Source of the DNA: Vibrio celticus
GTDB taxonomy: Bacteria; Pseudomonadota; Gammaproteobacteria; Enterobacterales; Vibrionaceae
Reading direction: 5' to 3'
NCBI RefSeq assembly: GCF_024347335.1
Contig: NZ_AP025463.1
Location: forward strand, 1,674,001 to 1,738,000
DNA: 64,000 bases
Shown: in pieces, positions 1 through 8,096 of the stretch
How positions within the stretch are numbered: position 1 is the stretch's first letter
Layout: every line of letters starts with the position of its first letter
Translations under genes and position numbers: made by a program
The notes under the pieces: model-generated
Told to the model about the DNA's origin: nothing
What the model saw: only the letters and a program-made list of their open reading frames with translations
The model's database searches: none

Positions 1-1
1 T

Positions 2-397
2 AAGGTAATTGATAAGCTGGCTTGGATATTCATCAAAGACGGCAAGTTGTTGATGGTGAGATCAAAAGGCAAAGAACTGTTCTATCTACCGGGTGGTAAG
101 CGTGAAGCTGGCGAAAGTGATGAGCAAGCACTGGTTCGCGAAATCAAAGAAGAGATCTCAGTTGATTTAGTGCCTGATTCCATCAAATACGTCGAGACGT
201 TTACAGGCCAAGCTGATGGCAAAGCGGAAGGCGTATCGGTGAAATTGACTTGTTATCTTGCCGATTATACTGGCGAACTGTCTCCAGATGCTGAAATCGA
301 AGAGCTTAAGTTTGTTGATGGCAACGATAGAGCGGTATGCTCATTGGCGGCACTGGTTGCGCTTGATTGGTTAGAAGCGAACCAGTATTTGGCTTAA
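2..397 (+). CDS. Nudix hydrolase, 5' end outside the window
   Basis: The frame is open to the left edge (residues VIDKLAWIFIKDGKLL precede the first in-window start), so this is the C-terminal part of a gene that begins before base 1. A Nudix box is visible: GGKREAGES, then REIKEEI, with the usual final Gly replaced. Nudix enzymes hydrolyse nucleoside diphosphates linked to another group; the substrate cannot be told from sequence. The KLAWIFIKDGKLL opening is common in short bacterial MutT-like proteins of about 130 aa. Confidence 0.8.
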   Translation, partial: KVIDKLAWIFIKDGKLLMVRSKGKELFYLPGGKREAGESDEQALVREIKEEISVDLVPDSIKYVETFTGQADGKAEGVSVKLTCYLADYTGELSPDAEIEELKFVDGNDRAVCSLAALVALDWLEANQYLA

Positions 398-450
398 GGT
401 TTTAGCGGCTATCAGCGAATGCTGAAAATTGATCTTCAAAAGATCATCGT

Positions 451-885
451 TTACGAATAGCTTGAAGGGCGGCTGTCTTTCATCAACAAGTCGAGTTTCC
501 TTTGAGCTTTCTTCGTGTCTTGTAAATCCACCACCTCAATCATTTCACACTCATCTCGTACCATCTCATTAATTAGGCTTGGGTAGTGTCGGCAATCTTC
601 TGGTCGATCTAAGTAAATACTGCATGTGTACTTGGCTTGAGCCTTGGTGTCTTTCGTCGGAACCAGTTCCAGAAAAGGGCAGCGAGTTAAACGTTCGCCA
701 GATTCAGGGTCAAACCATATCTCGCTTCCTCGAACATATTCAAAGATGTCTGGGTTGAACAGCTCCCACAAATCGATCTCTTCTTGAGTCGCGGCAAGGT
801 CGCCATCTCCGTATTTGATACAGCATTTTCCGCATTGATTACAATCTTTCATTATCGACTTCATAAGTTGGTGAGCTTTTATCAT
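451..885 (-). CDS. YkgJ-family cysteine-cluster protein
   Basis: The 144-aa protein has the CxxCxxCC cluster near its N terminus (CNQCGKCC) and further Cys at 'RCPF', 'YTCSIY', 'EDCRHYP' and 'RDECE'. This is the pattern of the YkgJ/UPF0153 family, thought to bind zinc or an Fe-S cluster; the biochemical role is unknown. It is the only minus-strand gene in the first 11 kb. The start is uncertain: Met8 or Met12 would also leave the cluster intact and no clear ribosome-binding site separates them. Confidence 0.7.
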   Translation of the reverse strand: MIKAHQLMKSIMKDCNQCGKCCIKYGDGDLAATQEEIDLWELFNPDIFEYVRGSEIWFDPESGERLTRCPFLELVPTKDTKAQAKYTCSIYLDRPEDCRHYPSLINEMVRDECEMIEVVDLQDTKKAQRKLDLLMKDSRPSSYS

Positions 886-1061
886 TTTACCACTGATAGG
901 CGTGGCACGTTGACTTTGTTGTTCATGGTTAAGCCGTCACGGGGTGGGAACATGGAATAGCGGCACTTAAAATCAACTTATCTATGCACCACCACTCCAA
1001 CCAAAGATGTAAACAGTGATACAATTTGCGTCTCTCACGTTATTCAAGCAAAGGCATCAAA

Positions 1062-1223
1062 ATGAGAACCGTATACACCACTGAAGGCAACATCAACGCA
1101 AAGAAACAAAAAGAGGCTTACCCAAAGCTCGCTTTATGTGACAAGTGCGTTGGTGATTACGTGGTTATCGAGCAAGGTGAACGAACTTACAAGCCTTGTG
1201 CTAAATGTGGTGCCGACGATTAA
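1062..1223 (+). CDS. small zinc-ribbon-like protein
   Basis: The 53-aa product has two CxxC knuckles, CDKC near residue 26 and CAKCG at the C terminus, separated by a short basic and hydrophobic stretch, as in a zinc ribbon. I chose ATG 1062 over an upstream TTG at 1026 because an AAAGG sits 6 nt before it. Its stop TAA shares the A with the ATG of rsuA (TAATG), so the two are probably translated together. The function is unknown. Confidence 0.6.
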   Translation: MRTVYTTEGNINAKKQKEAYPKLALCDKCVGDYVVIEQGERTYKPCAKCGADD

Positions 1224-1921
1224 TGCGCCTTGATAAATACCTATGTAAAAGCACTGACCTAACCAAGCCTGAAGCGATTGAACGCATCCATAATGGCGAG
1301 GTGAACGTAAACTGTGAGATTGTCACCGATGAATCGACTCAGGTTCATGAAAGCAACACCATCTTATTAAATGGCATGCCGCTTAAGTTACGTGAATTTC
1401 GTTACCTTTTAATGCACAAGCCTGCGGGTACTATTTGCTCCAATATCGATGAAGTTTATCCTTCACTGTTCAACTACATCGAGATAGACAAAGCATCAGA
1501 ACTGCACATCGCAGGGCGCTTAGATGCCGACACCACAGGTTTAGTCTTAATTACCGATGATGGGCGCTGGTCATTCAACATCACGCTGCCAACCAAGTCA
1601 TGTAAGAAGGTGTACCGCGTGACATTGTCACGAGATATCAAAGACGATGTCTCTGATAAGTTCAAAGCGGGTATTCAATTACAGGGCGAACAAAAACCGA
1701 CGCGTCCGGCAGAGCTCAAAGTGATTACCAGTAAAGAAGTGCTGTTGACCATTACAGAAGGCAAGTTTCATCAAGTAAAACGAATGTTTGCTGCGGTAGG
1801 GAATCGAGTTGTTGGCCTACACCGTGAACAGATAGGTGATGTTCGTTTAGATGTTGAAGCAGGCCAGTGGCGTTATCTAACTAAAGCCGAAGTCGACTCA
1901 TTTCAACAAGGCTCTGAATAA
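1223..1921 (+). CDS. rsuA: 16S rRNA pseudouridine(516) synthase RsuA-like
   Basis: The 232-aa protein has an N-terminal S4 RNA-binding domain (starts MRLDKYLCKS) followed by a RluA/RsuA catalytic domain. The motif GRLDADTTGL carries the catalytic Asp at about residue 101, and EGKFHQVKRMF is the conserved C-terminal motif. Members isomerise a specific uridine of rRNA; overall likeness to E. coli RsuA (U516 of 16S rRNA) is high. Translation starts at the ATG overlapping the stop of the upstream zinc-ribbon gene. This is a housekeeping-type gene inside an otherwise accessory-looking run. Confidence 0.8.
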   Translation: MRLDKYLCKSTDLTKPEAIERIHNGEVNVNCEIVTDESTQVHESNTILLNGMPLKLREFRYLLMHKPAGTICSNIDEVYPSLFNYIEIDKASELHIAGRLDADTTGLVLITDDGRWSFNITLPTKSCKKVYRVTLSRDIKDDVSDKFKAGIQLQGEQKPTRPAELKVITSKEVLLTITEGKFHQVKRMFAAVGNRVVGLHREQIGDVRLDVEAGQWRYLTKAEVDSFQQGSE

Positions 1922-1999
1922 GAGCTCTGAATAAACACTGTAACCACTAAAAGCGTTAAGCGTGTCAGCACCGGAATATCAGTACTATAAGGATGTAGA

Positions 2000-2374
2000 A
2001 TGGAAAACCTAAAAGTCTCAGAAATTAAGTCTTTCGTACCCGCGAAAGACTTCGATTTATCCAAGCGTTTTTACCAGTCAATCGGCTTCGAGCTGATGTC
2101 TGAATTTCACGATATCGCCTATCTACGACACGGCAGTTGTGCGTTCCTTCTGCAAAACTTTTATGAACCTGCGCACTGTCACAATTACATGATGCACTTG
2201 CTGGTTGAAGACGTAAAAAGTTGGTATCAACACATCCAAAACTCTAATGTAGTGTCGGAATTTGAAGTTACCATTTCCGAGGTTGTTGAACAGCCTTGGG
2301 GAATGCTTGAGTTTTGTATCACTGACCCAAGTGGTGTGCTGTGGCGTGTGGCTGAAAACATTAGGCCGAGTTAA
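2000..2374 (+). CDS. VOC-family (glyoxalase/bleomycin-resistance fold) protein
   Basis: The 124-aa product has the one-module vicinal-oxygen-chelate pattern: an opening 'SFVPAKDFDLSKRFYQSIGFEL', a central 'AFLLQNFY' strand and a C-terminal 'FCITDPSGVLWRVAE'. VOC proteins bind a metal and act on or sequester small molecules; substrate unknown. ATG with GGATG about 8 nt upstream. It is transcribed alone, about 80 nt after rsuA, and is one of four VOC proteins in the first 11 kb. Confidence 0.75.
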   Translation: MENLKVSEIKSFVPAKDFDLSKRFYQSIGFELMSEFHDIAYLRHGSCAFLLQNFYEPAHCHNYMMHLLVEDVKSWYQHIQNSNVVSEFEVTISEVVEQPWGMLEFCITDPSGVLWRVAENIRPS

Positions 2375-2470
2375 TTCATCCAACTTGCATTAAGGCCAGT
2401 GAAAACTTCAAATTATCCATCTGTTTCTTTATTTATGCCGACATGAGGCAATGATCAAATAGGTTCAAAC

Positions 2471-3079
2471 ATGGATATAAAGGCTAAAATGCACAGCCAA
2501 GACGTTTACTACTGTGACGACGTTGATTTGGTTGCTGAGCAAACTCAATGCTTAGAAGTGCTATACGATTTCAACCACACTCGCCCGAGCGAAGGTGATA
2601 AACGACAGCAGATCATGAAGCAGTTGTTCGCCGAAGTCGGTGAGGGCTGCTACATTGAACCACCATTACATGCGAACTGGGGGCGTCACACGCACCTAGG
2701 CAACAACGTATACGTGAACTTCAATCTAACTCTGGTTGACGACACAGACGTATTCATCGGCGACAACGTGATGATTGCGCCTAACGTGACCATCGCCACT
2801 GGCACACATCCCATCAGCCCAGAACTCAGGCTAAAAGCAGCGCAGTTCAATATCCCCGTTCGTATTGGCAACAACGTATGGCTTGGCGCACACACCGTCG
2901 TACTTCCCGGTGTCACCATTGGTGAAAACTCAGTAATAGGCGCAGGCAGCATCGTCACCAAAGACATCCCAGCCAATGTCGTTGCAGTCGGCAACCCATG
3001 CAAAGTGATACGCGAAATCAACGAACGCGACCGAGAGTATTACCACAAAGATCGCCGCATTCCCGATGAATTAAAGTAA
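2471..3079 (+). CDS. maltose/galactoside O-acetyltransferase family (Maa/LacA-like)
   Basis: The 202-aa protein has an N-terminal Mac domain (about residues 1-55) followed by a left-handed beta-helix with hexapeptide repeats (VFIGDN, VRIGNN, VTIGEN, SVIGAG). The catalytic His is in ATGTHP (about residue 113), and the end KDIPANVVAVGNPCKVIREI is characteristic. The family moves acetyl from acetyl-CoA to a sugar hydroxyl. Length matches LacA and Maa (183-203 aa). It stands alone between short gaps. Confidence 0.8.
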   Translation: MDIKAKMHSQDVYYCDDVDLVAEQTQCLEVLYDFNHTRPSEGDKRQQIMKQLFAEVGEGCYIEPPLHANWGRHTHLGNNVYVNFNLTLVDDTDVFIGDNVMIAPNVTIATGTHPISPELRLKAAQFNIPVRIGNNVWLGAHTVVLPGVTIGENSVIGAGSIVTKDIPANVVAVGNPCKVIREINERDREYYHKDRRIPDELK

Positions 3080-3113
3080 GTGACTTTTCACATGCCTTAA
3101 ATTAGCTGTGACA

Positions 3114-3141
3114 TAAGCCATTGTTATGCAATGGCTTAGTT
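3114..3141. terminator. stem-loop after the acetyltransferase gene
   Basis: AAGCCATTG and CAATGGCTT form a 9-bp stem with a 5-nt loop. There is no strong T tract, so it is a weak terminator or RNA-stabilising hairpin. Confidence 0.4.
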
Positions 3142-3162
3142 GCATATTGCTTATGTATCTTA

Positions 3163-3225
3163 GAAACTAGACAGAATTATTCTGGGTTTAAGTGCCGAAT
3201 TTTTCTGTTCGATAGCTGTTATATG
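3163..3225 (+). repeat. 63-bp dispersed repeat, copy 1 (attC-like?)
   Basis: This stretch runs from GAAACTAGACAG to AATTTTTC and ends in GATAGCTGTTATATG. It aligns without gaps to 29758-29820, with 51 of 63 positions identical by eye. Both copies sit directly upstream of a small membrane-protein gene on the same strand. The GTTATA end recalls an integron core site, but the element is not a canonical VCR. Confidence 0.6.
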
Positions 3226-3239
3226 TACAGGGAGTTTTA

Positions 3240-3578
3240 ATGAAGGGTTTTCTCAAAGGGATTTTAGCTTATCTTGTTGTGATCTCGGTAGCTCTGCTAA
3301 TTTCTCGCAATTTTTTTGATTACCTATCCACAATAGACTTGGTTGACTACATTGCATATAGCGGGGTTTTACTTGTTGTATTGGCAGGCATTACATTTGA
3401 TGGTAACAATCCAGCTAATCAAGACTTTTTGTCGTTAATGATTCATCGTGAACTTGTGTCCCGAACCAATGACTTTCAAGACGAAACTAATAAAGTAAGT
3501 TTTGCAGTTAATGTCGGATTGATAGGTATATTTTTACTTATTGCTAGTGGTGTAATGGCTTGGCATATAAGTAAGTAA
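3240..3578 (+). CDS. small integral membrane protein, unknown
   Basis: The 112-aa product has three likely membrane segments (about residues 4-22, 36-52 and 89-109). A polar loop with 'DGNNPANQDFLSLMIHRELVSRTNDFQDETNKV' lies between the second and third. ATG follows AGGGAG by 6 nt. I recognise no family. It is flanked by the 63-bp repeat and by a palindromic attC-like gap, so it looks like a single-gene cassette. Confidence 0.6.
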   Translation: MKGFLKGILAYLVVISVALLISRNFFDYLSTIDLVDYIAYSGVLLVVLAGITFDGNNPANQDFLSLMIHRELVSRTNDFQDETNKVSFAVNVGLIGIFLLIASGVMAWHISK

Positions 3579-3585
3579 AACATAT

Positions 3586-3690
3586 AACGAGGCGACTAAA
3601 TCTGATTCGTAAATGCGTGCCGAACTCGCTTCGCTCAAACATGGCACACATCAACTTACAGCGTAGCTAAGCGTTATGCCTCGTCATACT
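3586..3690 (+). repeat. attC-like palindromic element
   Basis: The stretch opens with AACGAGGCG and closes with GCGTTATGCCTCGTC, so its ends are inverted copies. Further imperfect complementarity lies inside (GTGCCGAAC, TGGCACAC). About 100 bp with self-complementary ends and GCGTTATGC at the 3' end is the architecture of an integron attC site, though the central boxes are not VCR-like. Confidence 0.4.
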
Positions 3691-3801
3691 TCCTGAGTTA
3701 AAGTAACTATCCATATCTACTCTTAATAGTTTGTTTAGGTTCACGGTGCCTTTCTTAACTATTTGCTAGAGTGACATTTCAATGAGCATGGAGGTTTTGT
3801 A

Positions 3802-3936
3802 ATGGGAACTGTAATCGGCTTGGTGATTTTAGCTGCTATAGATTGGTATCTTTTTCGTAAAACAGGGCTTCATATTCATAAATGGATCTCTAAAAAGTAT
3901 GCCGCGTATCTGTCAGGTAAGGGAAACAAAAACTAG
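3802..3936 (+). CDS. 44-aa single-pass membrane peptide
   Basis: The ORF starts at ATG 3802 with a strong GGAGG 7 nt upstream and ends at TAG 3936. It encodes MGTVIGLVILAAIDWYLF followed by a basic tail (KWISKKYAAYLSGKGNKN). The N-terminal 18 residues form one hydrophobic segment, and the tail should face the cytoplasm. Only the ribosome-binding site and composition support it; the function is unknown. Confidence 0.45.
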   Translation: MGTVIGLVILAAIDWYLFRKTGLHIHKWISKKYAAYLSGKGNKN

Positions 3937-4014
3937 CCTTTTCTTATTAAGTCATCGGTATAAAAAACGTTATCTGCTATTCATTTTACACACATTGCAA
4001 AGATTGGAGGATTC

Positions 4015-4428
4015 ATGAAAGGTAAAGGAAAGTGCCTATGTGGCTCGGTTGAGTTGGAAGTAGAGTACGCCAGTAATGAATTGGGGGCTTGTCATTGTAG
4101 TATGTGTAGAAATTGGTCTGGCGGTCCGATGTTAGTCATTGATTGCTCTGATTCCGTCAAAATATCAGGTGAATCAAATGTAGTGAGATATAAGTCATCA
4201 GATTGGGCTGAGAGGGGGTTCTGCGGTAAATGTGGTACTCACTTGTTTTACTTTTTAGTGCCAAATAATCAGTATCATCTTCCTATCGGATTATTGATGT
4301 CTGGGAATGACTACAAATTAACTCATCAGATATTCATCGATGAGAAGCCCGAATACTATGAATTTAAAAATGAAACGCACAATATGACTGGTGCAGAAGT
4401 ATTTGCCCACTTTGAAAGTGGAGAGTAA
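4015..4428 (+). CDS. GFA/CENP-V family zinc protein
   Basis: The 137-aa protein shows the GFA zinc-binding pattern: CLCG near residue 8, CHCSMC near residue 27 and CGKCG near residue 68. The family includes glutathione-dependent formaldehyde-activating enzyme and CENP-V, but most bacterial members have no assigned substrate. It has its own GGAGG ribosome-binding site and is monocistronic, followed by a degenerate attC-like gap. Confidence 0.8.
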   Translation: MKGKGKCLCGSVELEVEYASNELGACHCSMCRNWSGGPMLVIDCSDSVKISGESNVVRYKSSDWAERGFCGKCGTHLFYFLVPNNQYHLPIGLLMSGNDYKLTHQIFIDEKPEYYEFKNETHNMTGAEVFAHFESGE

Positions 4429-4437
4429 TCACTTGGT

Positions 4438-4520
4438 TTACGGTGCGACGGTTTAGTTTTGGTGGTTCGTCGTTGCTCAGCGTGAACTTATTTCTGTTGG
4501 GCAATGTACGATTCGTGATT
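4438..4520 (+). repeat. degenerate attC-like gap
   Basis: GTTTAGTTTTGGTGG followed by TCGTCGTTGCTCAGC resembles the right half of Vibrio attC/VCR sites (compare 34170-34215). No clean 3' core site remains. Confidence 0.3.
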
Positions 4521-4536
4521 AGATAAAAAGAGAACT

Positions 4537-4659
4537 ATGAAAATAACGACACTGGTTGATAACTCTCGACTGGATAACGGGACAGACTTAACCTTTGAGC
4601 GCGATGTTCTGGCTTAGAAGTAAAGCTAGGGCTTCATGTATGCAAAGTTCAGGGAAAGA
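4537..4659 (+). pseudogene. remnant of an MBL-fold hydrolase gene
   Basis: ATG 4537 opens MKITTLVDNSRLDN followed by GTDLTFERDVLA and a stop at 4617. One frame over, the text continues LEVKLGLHVCKVQGK. 'MKITTLVDNS...' then 'GLSLH-like' is the usual opening of a metallo-beta-lactamase-fold family. I read this as the frameshifted N-terminal stub of such a gene, cut off where the epimerase gene begins. Family membership is from memory of the motif. Confidence 0.35.
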
Positions 4660-5487
4660 ATGAAAGTATTGATTGCAGGGGCTAGCGGGTACATTGGCCG
4701 TCACGTTACATCGCTATTCGCAAAAAGTGACTTTGAAGTCTTTACATACGGTAGAGACAAAATCGTCACACCTCTTACAGTCGGGTTGATAGAAAATAGG
4801 TCCGATTTTGAAGGCTACTTTGATGTGGTTGTGAATTGCGCGCGTCCACATTGGTCACAATTCTCAGCAGATGAAATTGCAGATGTGGAGCAAAGGTTGC
4901 TATCTGAGTTAGACCTACTTGCCGCTAGAAATGCAACAAAGATACATACATCGGGTGTTTGGCTCTTTGGAAACGCCTCTAGCGCTGATTTGAGTCAATT
5001 TAGGTTGAAACCCTTGGAAGCCGTTAGATTAGATGTAGAAACAATACAGAGCGCTATTAGAAACAGGTGGCACGTCGTTTACTGTCCTAGTTTGGTTTAT
5101 GGCGGTGAGAACTGTCAGTTAAAGCGAATTGTCGAATCTTTCGCTAGCCAAACGATCCAAGTAGGTATGCCGTCTATAGGATTTAACCAATATGTTCATG
5201 TCTATGACATTGCACGGTTCTATTTACTTTTGGCGCAAGGCCGAACCTTAGAAAAGCAGCATTTTATTGCAGAGATTCAAGGTTATAGTCCTGCAGAATT
5301 CGCTCAACTCTTATTGGCCGCCAAAGCTGTAACAAAAGTGAGAAAGATCAGTTGGGAAGAGTTTGAGTCAGAAAATGGCTCTATGGCCGTTGGTATTGAA
5401 CAACTGAATCTAAAACTACCAATTAGTTCTTCGTTTGAGCCTGTCGAGTTAGTTGAAGACTACATAAAACGAAGTATCCAAATGTGA
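4660..5487 (+). CDS. NAD(P)-dependent epimerase/dehydratase-like (extended SDR)
   Basis: The 275-aa protein opens with a Rossmann nucleotide-binding motif (MKVLIAGASGYIG). It continues with 'DVVVNCARPHW' and 'IHTSGVWLFG', and has a Tyr in 'VYCPSLVYGGEN'. The classical YxxxK pair is not obvious, so it may be atypical or bind NAD(P) without epimerase activity. ATG 4660 is preferred to 4636 because AGGGAA lies 7 nt before it. Substrate unknown; monocistronic. Confidence 0.65.
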   Translation: MKVLIAGASGYIGRHVTSLFAKSDFEVFTYGRDKIVTPLTVGLIENRSDFEGYFDVVVNCARPHWSQFSADEIADVEQRLLSELDLLAARNATKIHTSGVWLFGNASSADLSQFRLKPLEAVRLDVETIQSAIRNRWHVVYCPSLVYGGENCQLKRIVESFASQTIQVGMPSIGFNQYVHVYDIARFYLLLAQGRTLEKQHFIAEIQGYSPAEFAQLLLAAKAVTKVRKISWEEFESENGSMAVGIEQLNLKLPISSSFEPVELVEDYIKRSIQM

Positions 5488-5604
5488 TTCTCAACATTTG
5501 GTATTTAACTCGGCTTGACGTTAGTGGTAAGTTTGAGCGCAATCTCGGCATTGTTAGTCACTTAGCTGTTCGTTTGTCACTTGGTAAGAATTAAGGAGTT
5601 TTAA

Positions 5605-6021
5605 GTGAGTCAGGAAGTAAGAGTAGGTATCGCTGCGGTTATTCTACGTGAAGGGCGAGTGTTACTTGGAGAACGAATTGGTTCTCACGGAGCTCATACG
5701 TGGGCAACGCCGGGCGGACACCTTGAATGGGGTGAGAGCATTGAAGAGTGTGCCAAACGTGAAACACTTGAAGAGACTGGCCTAGTTGTTAGTGGATTTG
5801 AAAAGCTCTCTTTTACCAATGATATTTTTGAGAAAGAGAACAAGCACTATATAACGCTGTTTGTTGTTGCTTCTGACGTTAGCGGTGAACCACAGGTGAC
5901 AGAGCCTGATAAATGTAAGCAATGGAAATGGTTTAAGCTAGATGAGTTACCTGAGCCATTGTTTCTTCCTCTGACGAATCTGTTGAGCGATCCGGTTACC
6001 CTTGGGAAGCTAGCGCCGTAA
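5605..6021 (+). CDS. Nudix hydrolase (NUDT15/ADP-ribose-type)
   Basis: The 138-aa protein begins at GTG with AAGGAG 7 nt upstream. The Nudix box is complete: GGHLEWGESIEECAKRE then LEETGL. The N-terminal 'VGIAAVILREGRVLLGERIGSHG' and later 'PDKCKQWKWFKLDELPEPLFLP' are typical of the NUDT15-like group that cleans up modified nucleotides. It is followed within 26 nt by a second Nudix gene, so the pair may be co-transcribed. Confidence 0.85.
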   Translation: MSQEVRVGIAAVILREGRVLLGERIGSHGAHTWATPGGHLEWGESIEECAKRETLEETGLVVSGFEKLSFTNDIFEKENKHYITLFVVASDVSGEPQVTEPDKCKQWKWFKLDELPEPLFLPLTNLLSDPVTLGKLAP

Positions 6022-6046
6022 ACGTGAACGATTGGAGGGCATATCA

Positions 6047-6484
6047 ATGAGAGCACCTTTTCAAGTTTTAGTCTTTCCCTATCAAATAGTCGACACCAAA
6101 CCTCGGTTTTTAATCGTACGCAGAAGTGACAATAGTGTATGGCAGGCAATATCCGGTGGTGGCGAAAATGATGAATCAATTCTTGAAGCAGCAAAACGAG
6201 AGCTTTCTGAAGAAACTCAGTTAGTCGGTGATAACTGGCAGCAGCTTGATTCAATGTGCATGCTTCCAAAAGTCTTTTATGCAGGGAATCACAATTGGAC
6301 TGAGCATCCATTCGTCATTCCTGAGCATTCCTTCTCAGTTAAAGTCACAGAAGATCCTGAACTATCAAGTGAACACACAGATTACCGTTGGTGCGACTAC
6401 CAAGAAGCTATTGAACTTCTAACATATGACTCGAACAGAAACGCGCTTTGGGAGATTGACGAAAGGCTTTACAAAGCTAGCTAA
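6047..6484 (+). CDS. Nudix pyrophosphatase (NudB-like)
   Basis: The 145-aa product has a Nudix box with GGGENDESILEAAKRE then LSEETQL. Overall shape recalls dihydroneopterin-triphosphate pyrophosphatase: 'QVLVFPYQIVDTKPRFLIVRRSD', 'VWQAISGGGE' and 'TDYRWCDYQEAIELL'. ATG 6047 is preferred to TTG 6032 because GGAGGG sits 9 nt upstream. It lies close behind another Nudix gene but the two are too different to be a recent duplication. Confidence 0.75.
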   Translation: MRAPFQVLVFPYQIVDTKPRFLIVRRSDNSVWQAISGGGENDESILEAAKRELSEETQLVGDNWQQLDSMCMLPKVFYAGNHNWTEHPFVIPEHSFSVKVTEDPELSSEHTDYRWCDYQEAIELLTYDSNRNALWEIDERLYKAS

Positions 6485-6571
6485 AGTACACAGATTAATT
6501 AACTCTATATTAGAGTGGAAATCCTGATTAGATTCTTACTAATCTCTCGCTATTTAGTGAATAGGTAAATC

Positions 6572-6979
6572 ATGACATTACGAGTAGTTCCAGAGCTTTA
6601 TTGTTTCGATATTAATGTGAGCAAATCCTTCTTTGTCGATGTGTTGGGATTTGAAGTGAAATACGAGCGCCCAGATGAAGAGTTTGTTTATCTAACGCTT
6701 GATGGTGTTGATGTGATGCTTGAAGGGATTGCGGGCAAAAGTCGAAAATGGCTTTCAGGTGATCTGGAGTTTCCGTTAGGGCGTGGTGTTAACTTCCAAT
6801 GGGATGTTATCGACATCGAACCTCTATATCAGAGAGTTAACGAAAGCGCCGCTGATTCTATTTACTTAGCGTTAGAGTCGAAGTCTTATCAATGTGGTGA
6901 TTCGATCGCGACTCAGAAGCAGTTCATCGTTCAAACTCCAGACGGTTATCTCTTTAGGTTCTGCCAAGATATTCATTAA
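6572..6979 (+). CDS. VOC-family bleomycin-resistance-like protein
   Basis: The 135-aa protein has the bleomycin-binding-protein shape: 'VPELYCFDINVSKSFFVDVLGFEVKYERPDEEFVYLTLDGVDVMLE' and a C-terminal 'FIVQTPDGYLFRFCQDI'. Such proteins may sequester glycopeptide antibiotics, but the fold is used for many ligands. Monocistronic, followed by an attC-like gap. Confidence 0.75.
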   Translation: MTLRVVPELYCFDINVSKSFFVDVLGFEVKYERPDEEFVYLTLDGVDVMLEGIAGKSRKWLSGDLEFPLGRGVNFQWDVIDIEPLYQRVNESAADSIYLALESKSYQCGDSIATQKQFIVQTPDGYLFRFCQDIH

Positions 6980-6989
6980 ATCATGACCT

Positions 6990-7096
6990 TGTGGTTGAAT
7001 ACCAAATACTGGTCTCTGTTCTGCATTATTGGATGGACCAAACGTATTAACTGAGTACTAAGGTTGCATTGCTCACGCCCCAGTAATGCGTTATAC
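6990..7096 (+). repeat. degenerate attC/VCR-like site
   Basis: The right half reads GTTGCATTGCTCACGCC, then CAGTAATGCGTTATAC, close to the VCR end (GCGTTGCTCACC ... GCGTTA). It lies directly after a stop codon and before a gene on the same strand, as an attC would. The left half is weak. Confidence 0.4.
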
Positions 7097-7130
7097 AAAT
7101 ACGGTAATTAAGAATGAATGAGGATATGTA

Positions 7131-7562
7131 GTGAGCCATTTACCAGACGAAAGCCAAAAACGATTCATAGCGGTTTTAAGCAAAAAGATGGATTTAGGAA
7201 GAACATTGAACGTGCTAGGGCACTTGAGCGTTGGCCTATCTAATCAATTAGAAAGTGACGAGACTTGCTACGTTGACTATGAAGACTTGGATGGCAATGT
7301 TCACCCAAACCTATCTCACTATCCTTTCATCGTGCTGAAAGCAGACAACTCAAATAAGCTTAGAAAAGTGCGCGAAGAAGCGTTCAGTCGCGGTATTAAA
7401 TTTACTGATTTTACGAGCTCAATGATCGAAGGTGGTTCTGCTGAACAGCAGCAACGAACCAAAGAAATCAAAGAAGAAGATCTTGAGTATCTTGGTGTAT
7501 GCCTGTTTGGTGACACGGATATTCTACGTGAGTTTACAAAGAAGTTTAGCTTGTATAAGTAA
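7131..7562 (+). CDS. DUF2000-like protein
   Basis: The 143-aa product (GTG start) reads 'KKMDLGRTLNVLGHLSVGL', 'HPFIVLKA-like' and 'FTSSMIEGGSAEQQ', then 'YLGVCLFGDTDILREFTKKFSLYK'. This resembles DUF2000, a family with a peptidyl-tRNA-hydrolase-2-like fold and no settled function. I am fairly sure of the family and unsure of any activity. Monocistronic. Confidence 0.6.
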   Translation: MSHLPDESQKRFIAVLSKKMDLGRTLNVLGHLSVGLSNQLESDETCYVDYEDLDGNVHPNLSHYPFIVLKADNSNKLRKVREEAFSRGIKFTDFTSSMIEGGSAEQQQRTKEIKEEDLEYLGVCLFGDTDILREFTKKFSLYK

Positions 7563-7642
7563 CTCACTTTAGTGGTCTAGCTATCTGCTAGTAAGTACAC
7601 CGAACATGTTACATAAGCCGTTAATCCAGAGATAGGAAGTCA

Positions 7643-8062
7643 ATGGAATACCAATTAGATATTGAGCCTTCCGATGAAGACATCAATGAAGTCCGAGGCG
7701 GGTTAATCAAACACAACACACCGTTTCTGGAAGGGATCCCCAAGTCTCAAGTTGCGTACTACGCGATGGAGGAAGGCAACAAAGTCGGTGGCATTATTGC
7801 TGATCTTTGGGGAAACTGGTTACTGATTAAGTTTCTCTGGGTCGATGATTCGATGAGAGGAAAGCAAGTAGGTAGTGCGCTGCTTGAACTTATTGAAGAG
7901 TATGCGCAGTCTCAAGGTTGTACGTCGTCATTGGTCGATACATTAAGTTTCCAAGCTAAGCCTTTCTATGAGAAACGAGGGTATGAATGCCAGATGGTGT
8001 TAGAAAATTACCCTGTAGATTCCACGCTATCGTTTCTCACCAAGTCGCTCGTCAAAAAGTAG
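7643..8062 (+). CDS. GNAT N-acetyltransferase
   Basis: The 139-aa protein has the GNAT acetyl-CoA loop 'DDSMRGKQVGSALLELIEEYAQSQGC' and the C-terminal 'QAKPFYEKRGYECQ'. These match the R/Q-x-x-G-x-G/A signature and the FYxxxGF motif. The acceptor is unknown. A second GNAT gene follows 34 nt downstream. Confidence 0.85.
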   Translation: MEYQLDIEPSDEDINEVRGGLIKHNTPFLEGIPKSQVAYYAMEEGNKVGGIIADLWGNWLLIKFLWVDDSMRGKQVGSALLELIEEYAQSQGCTSSLVDTLSFQAKPFYEKRGYECQMVLENYPVDSTLSFLTKSLVKK

Positions 8063-8096
8063 CAAATAAAGACCCCGTATATACAAGGAGAGAAGA

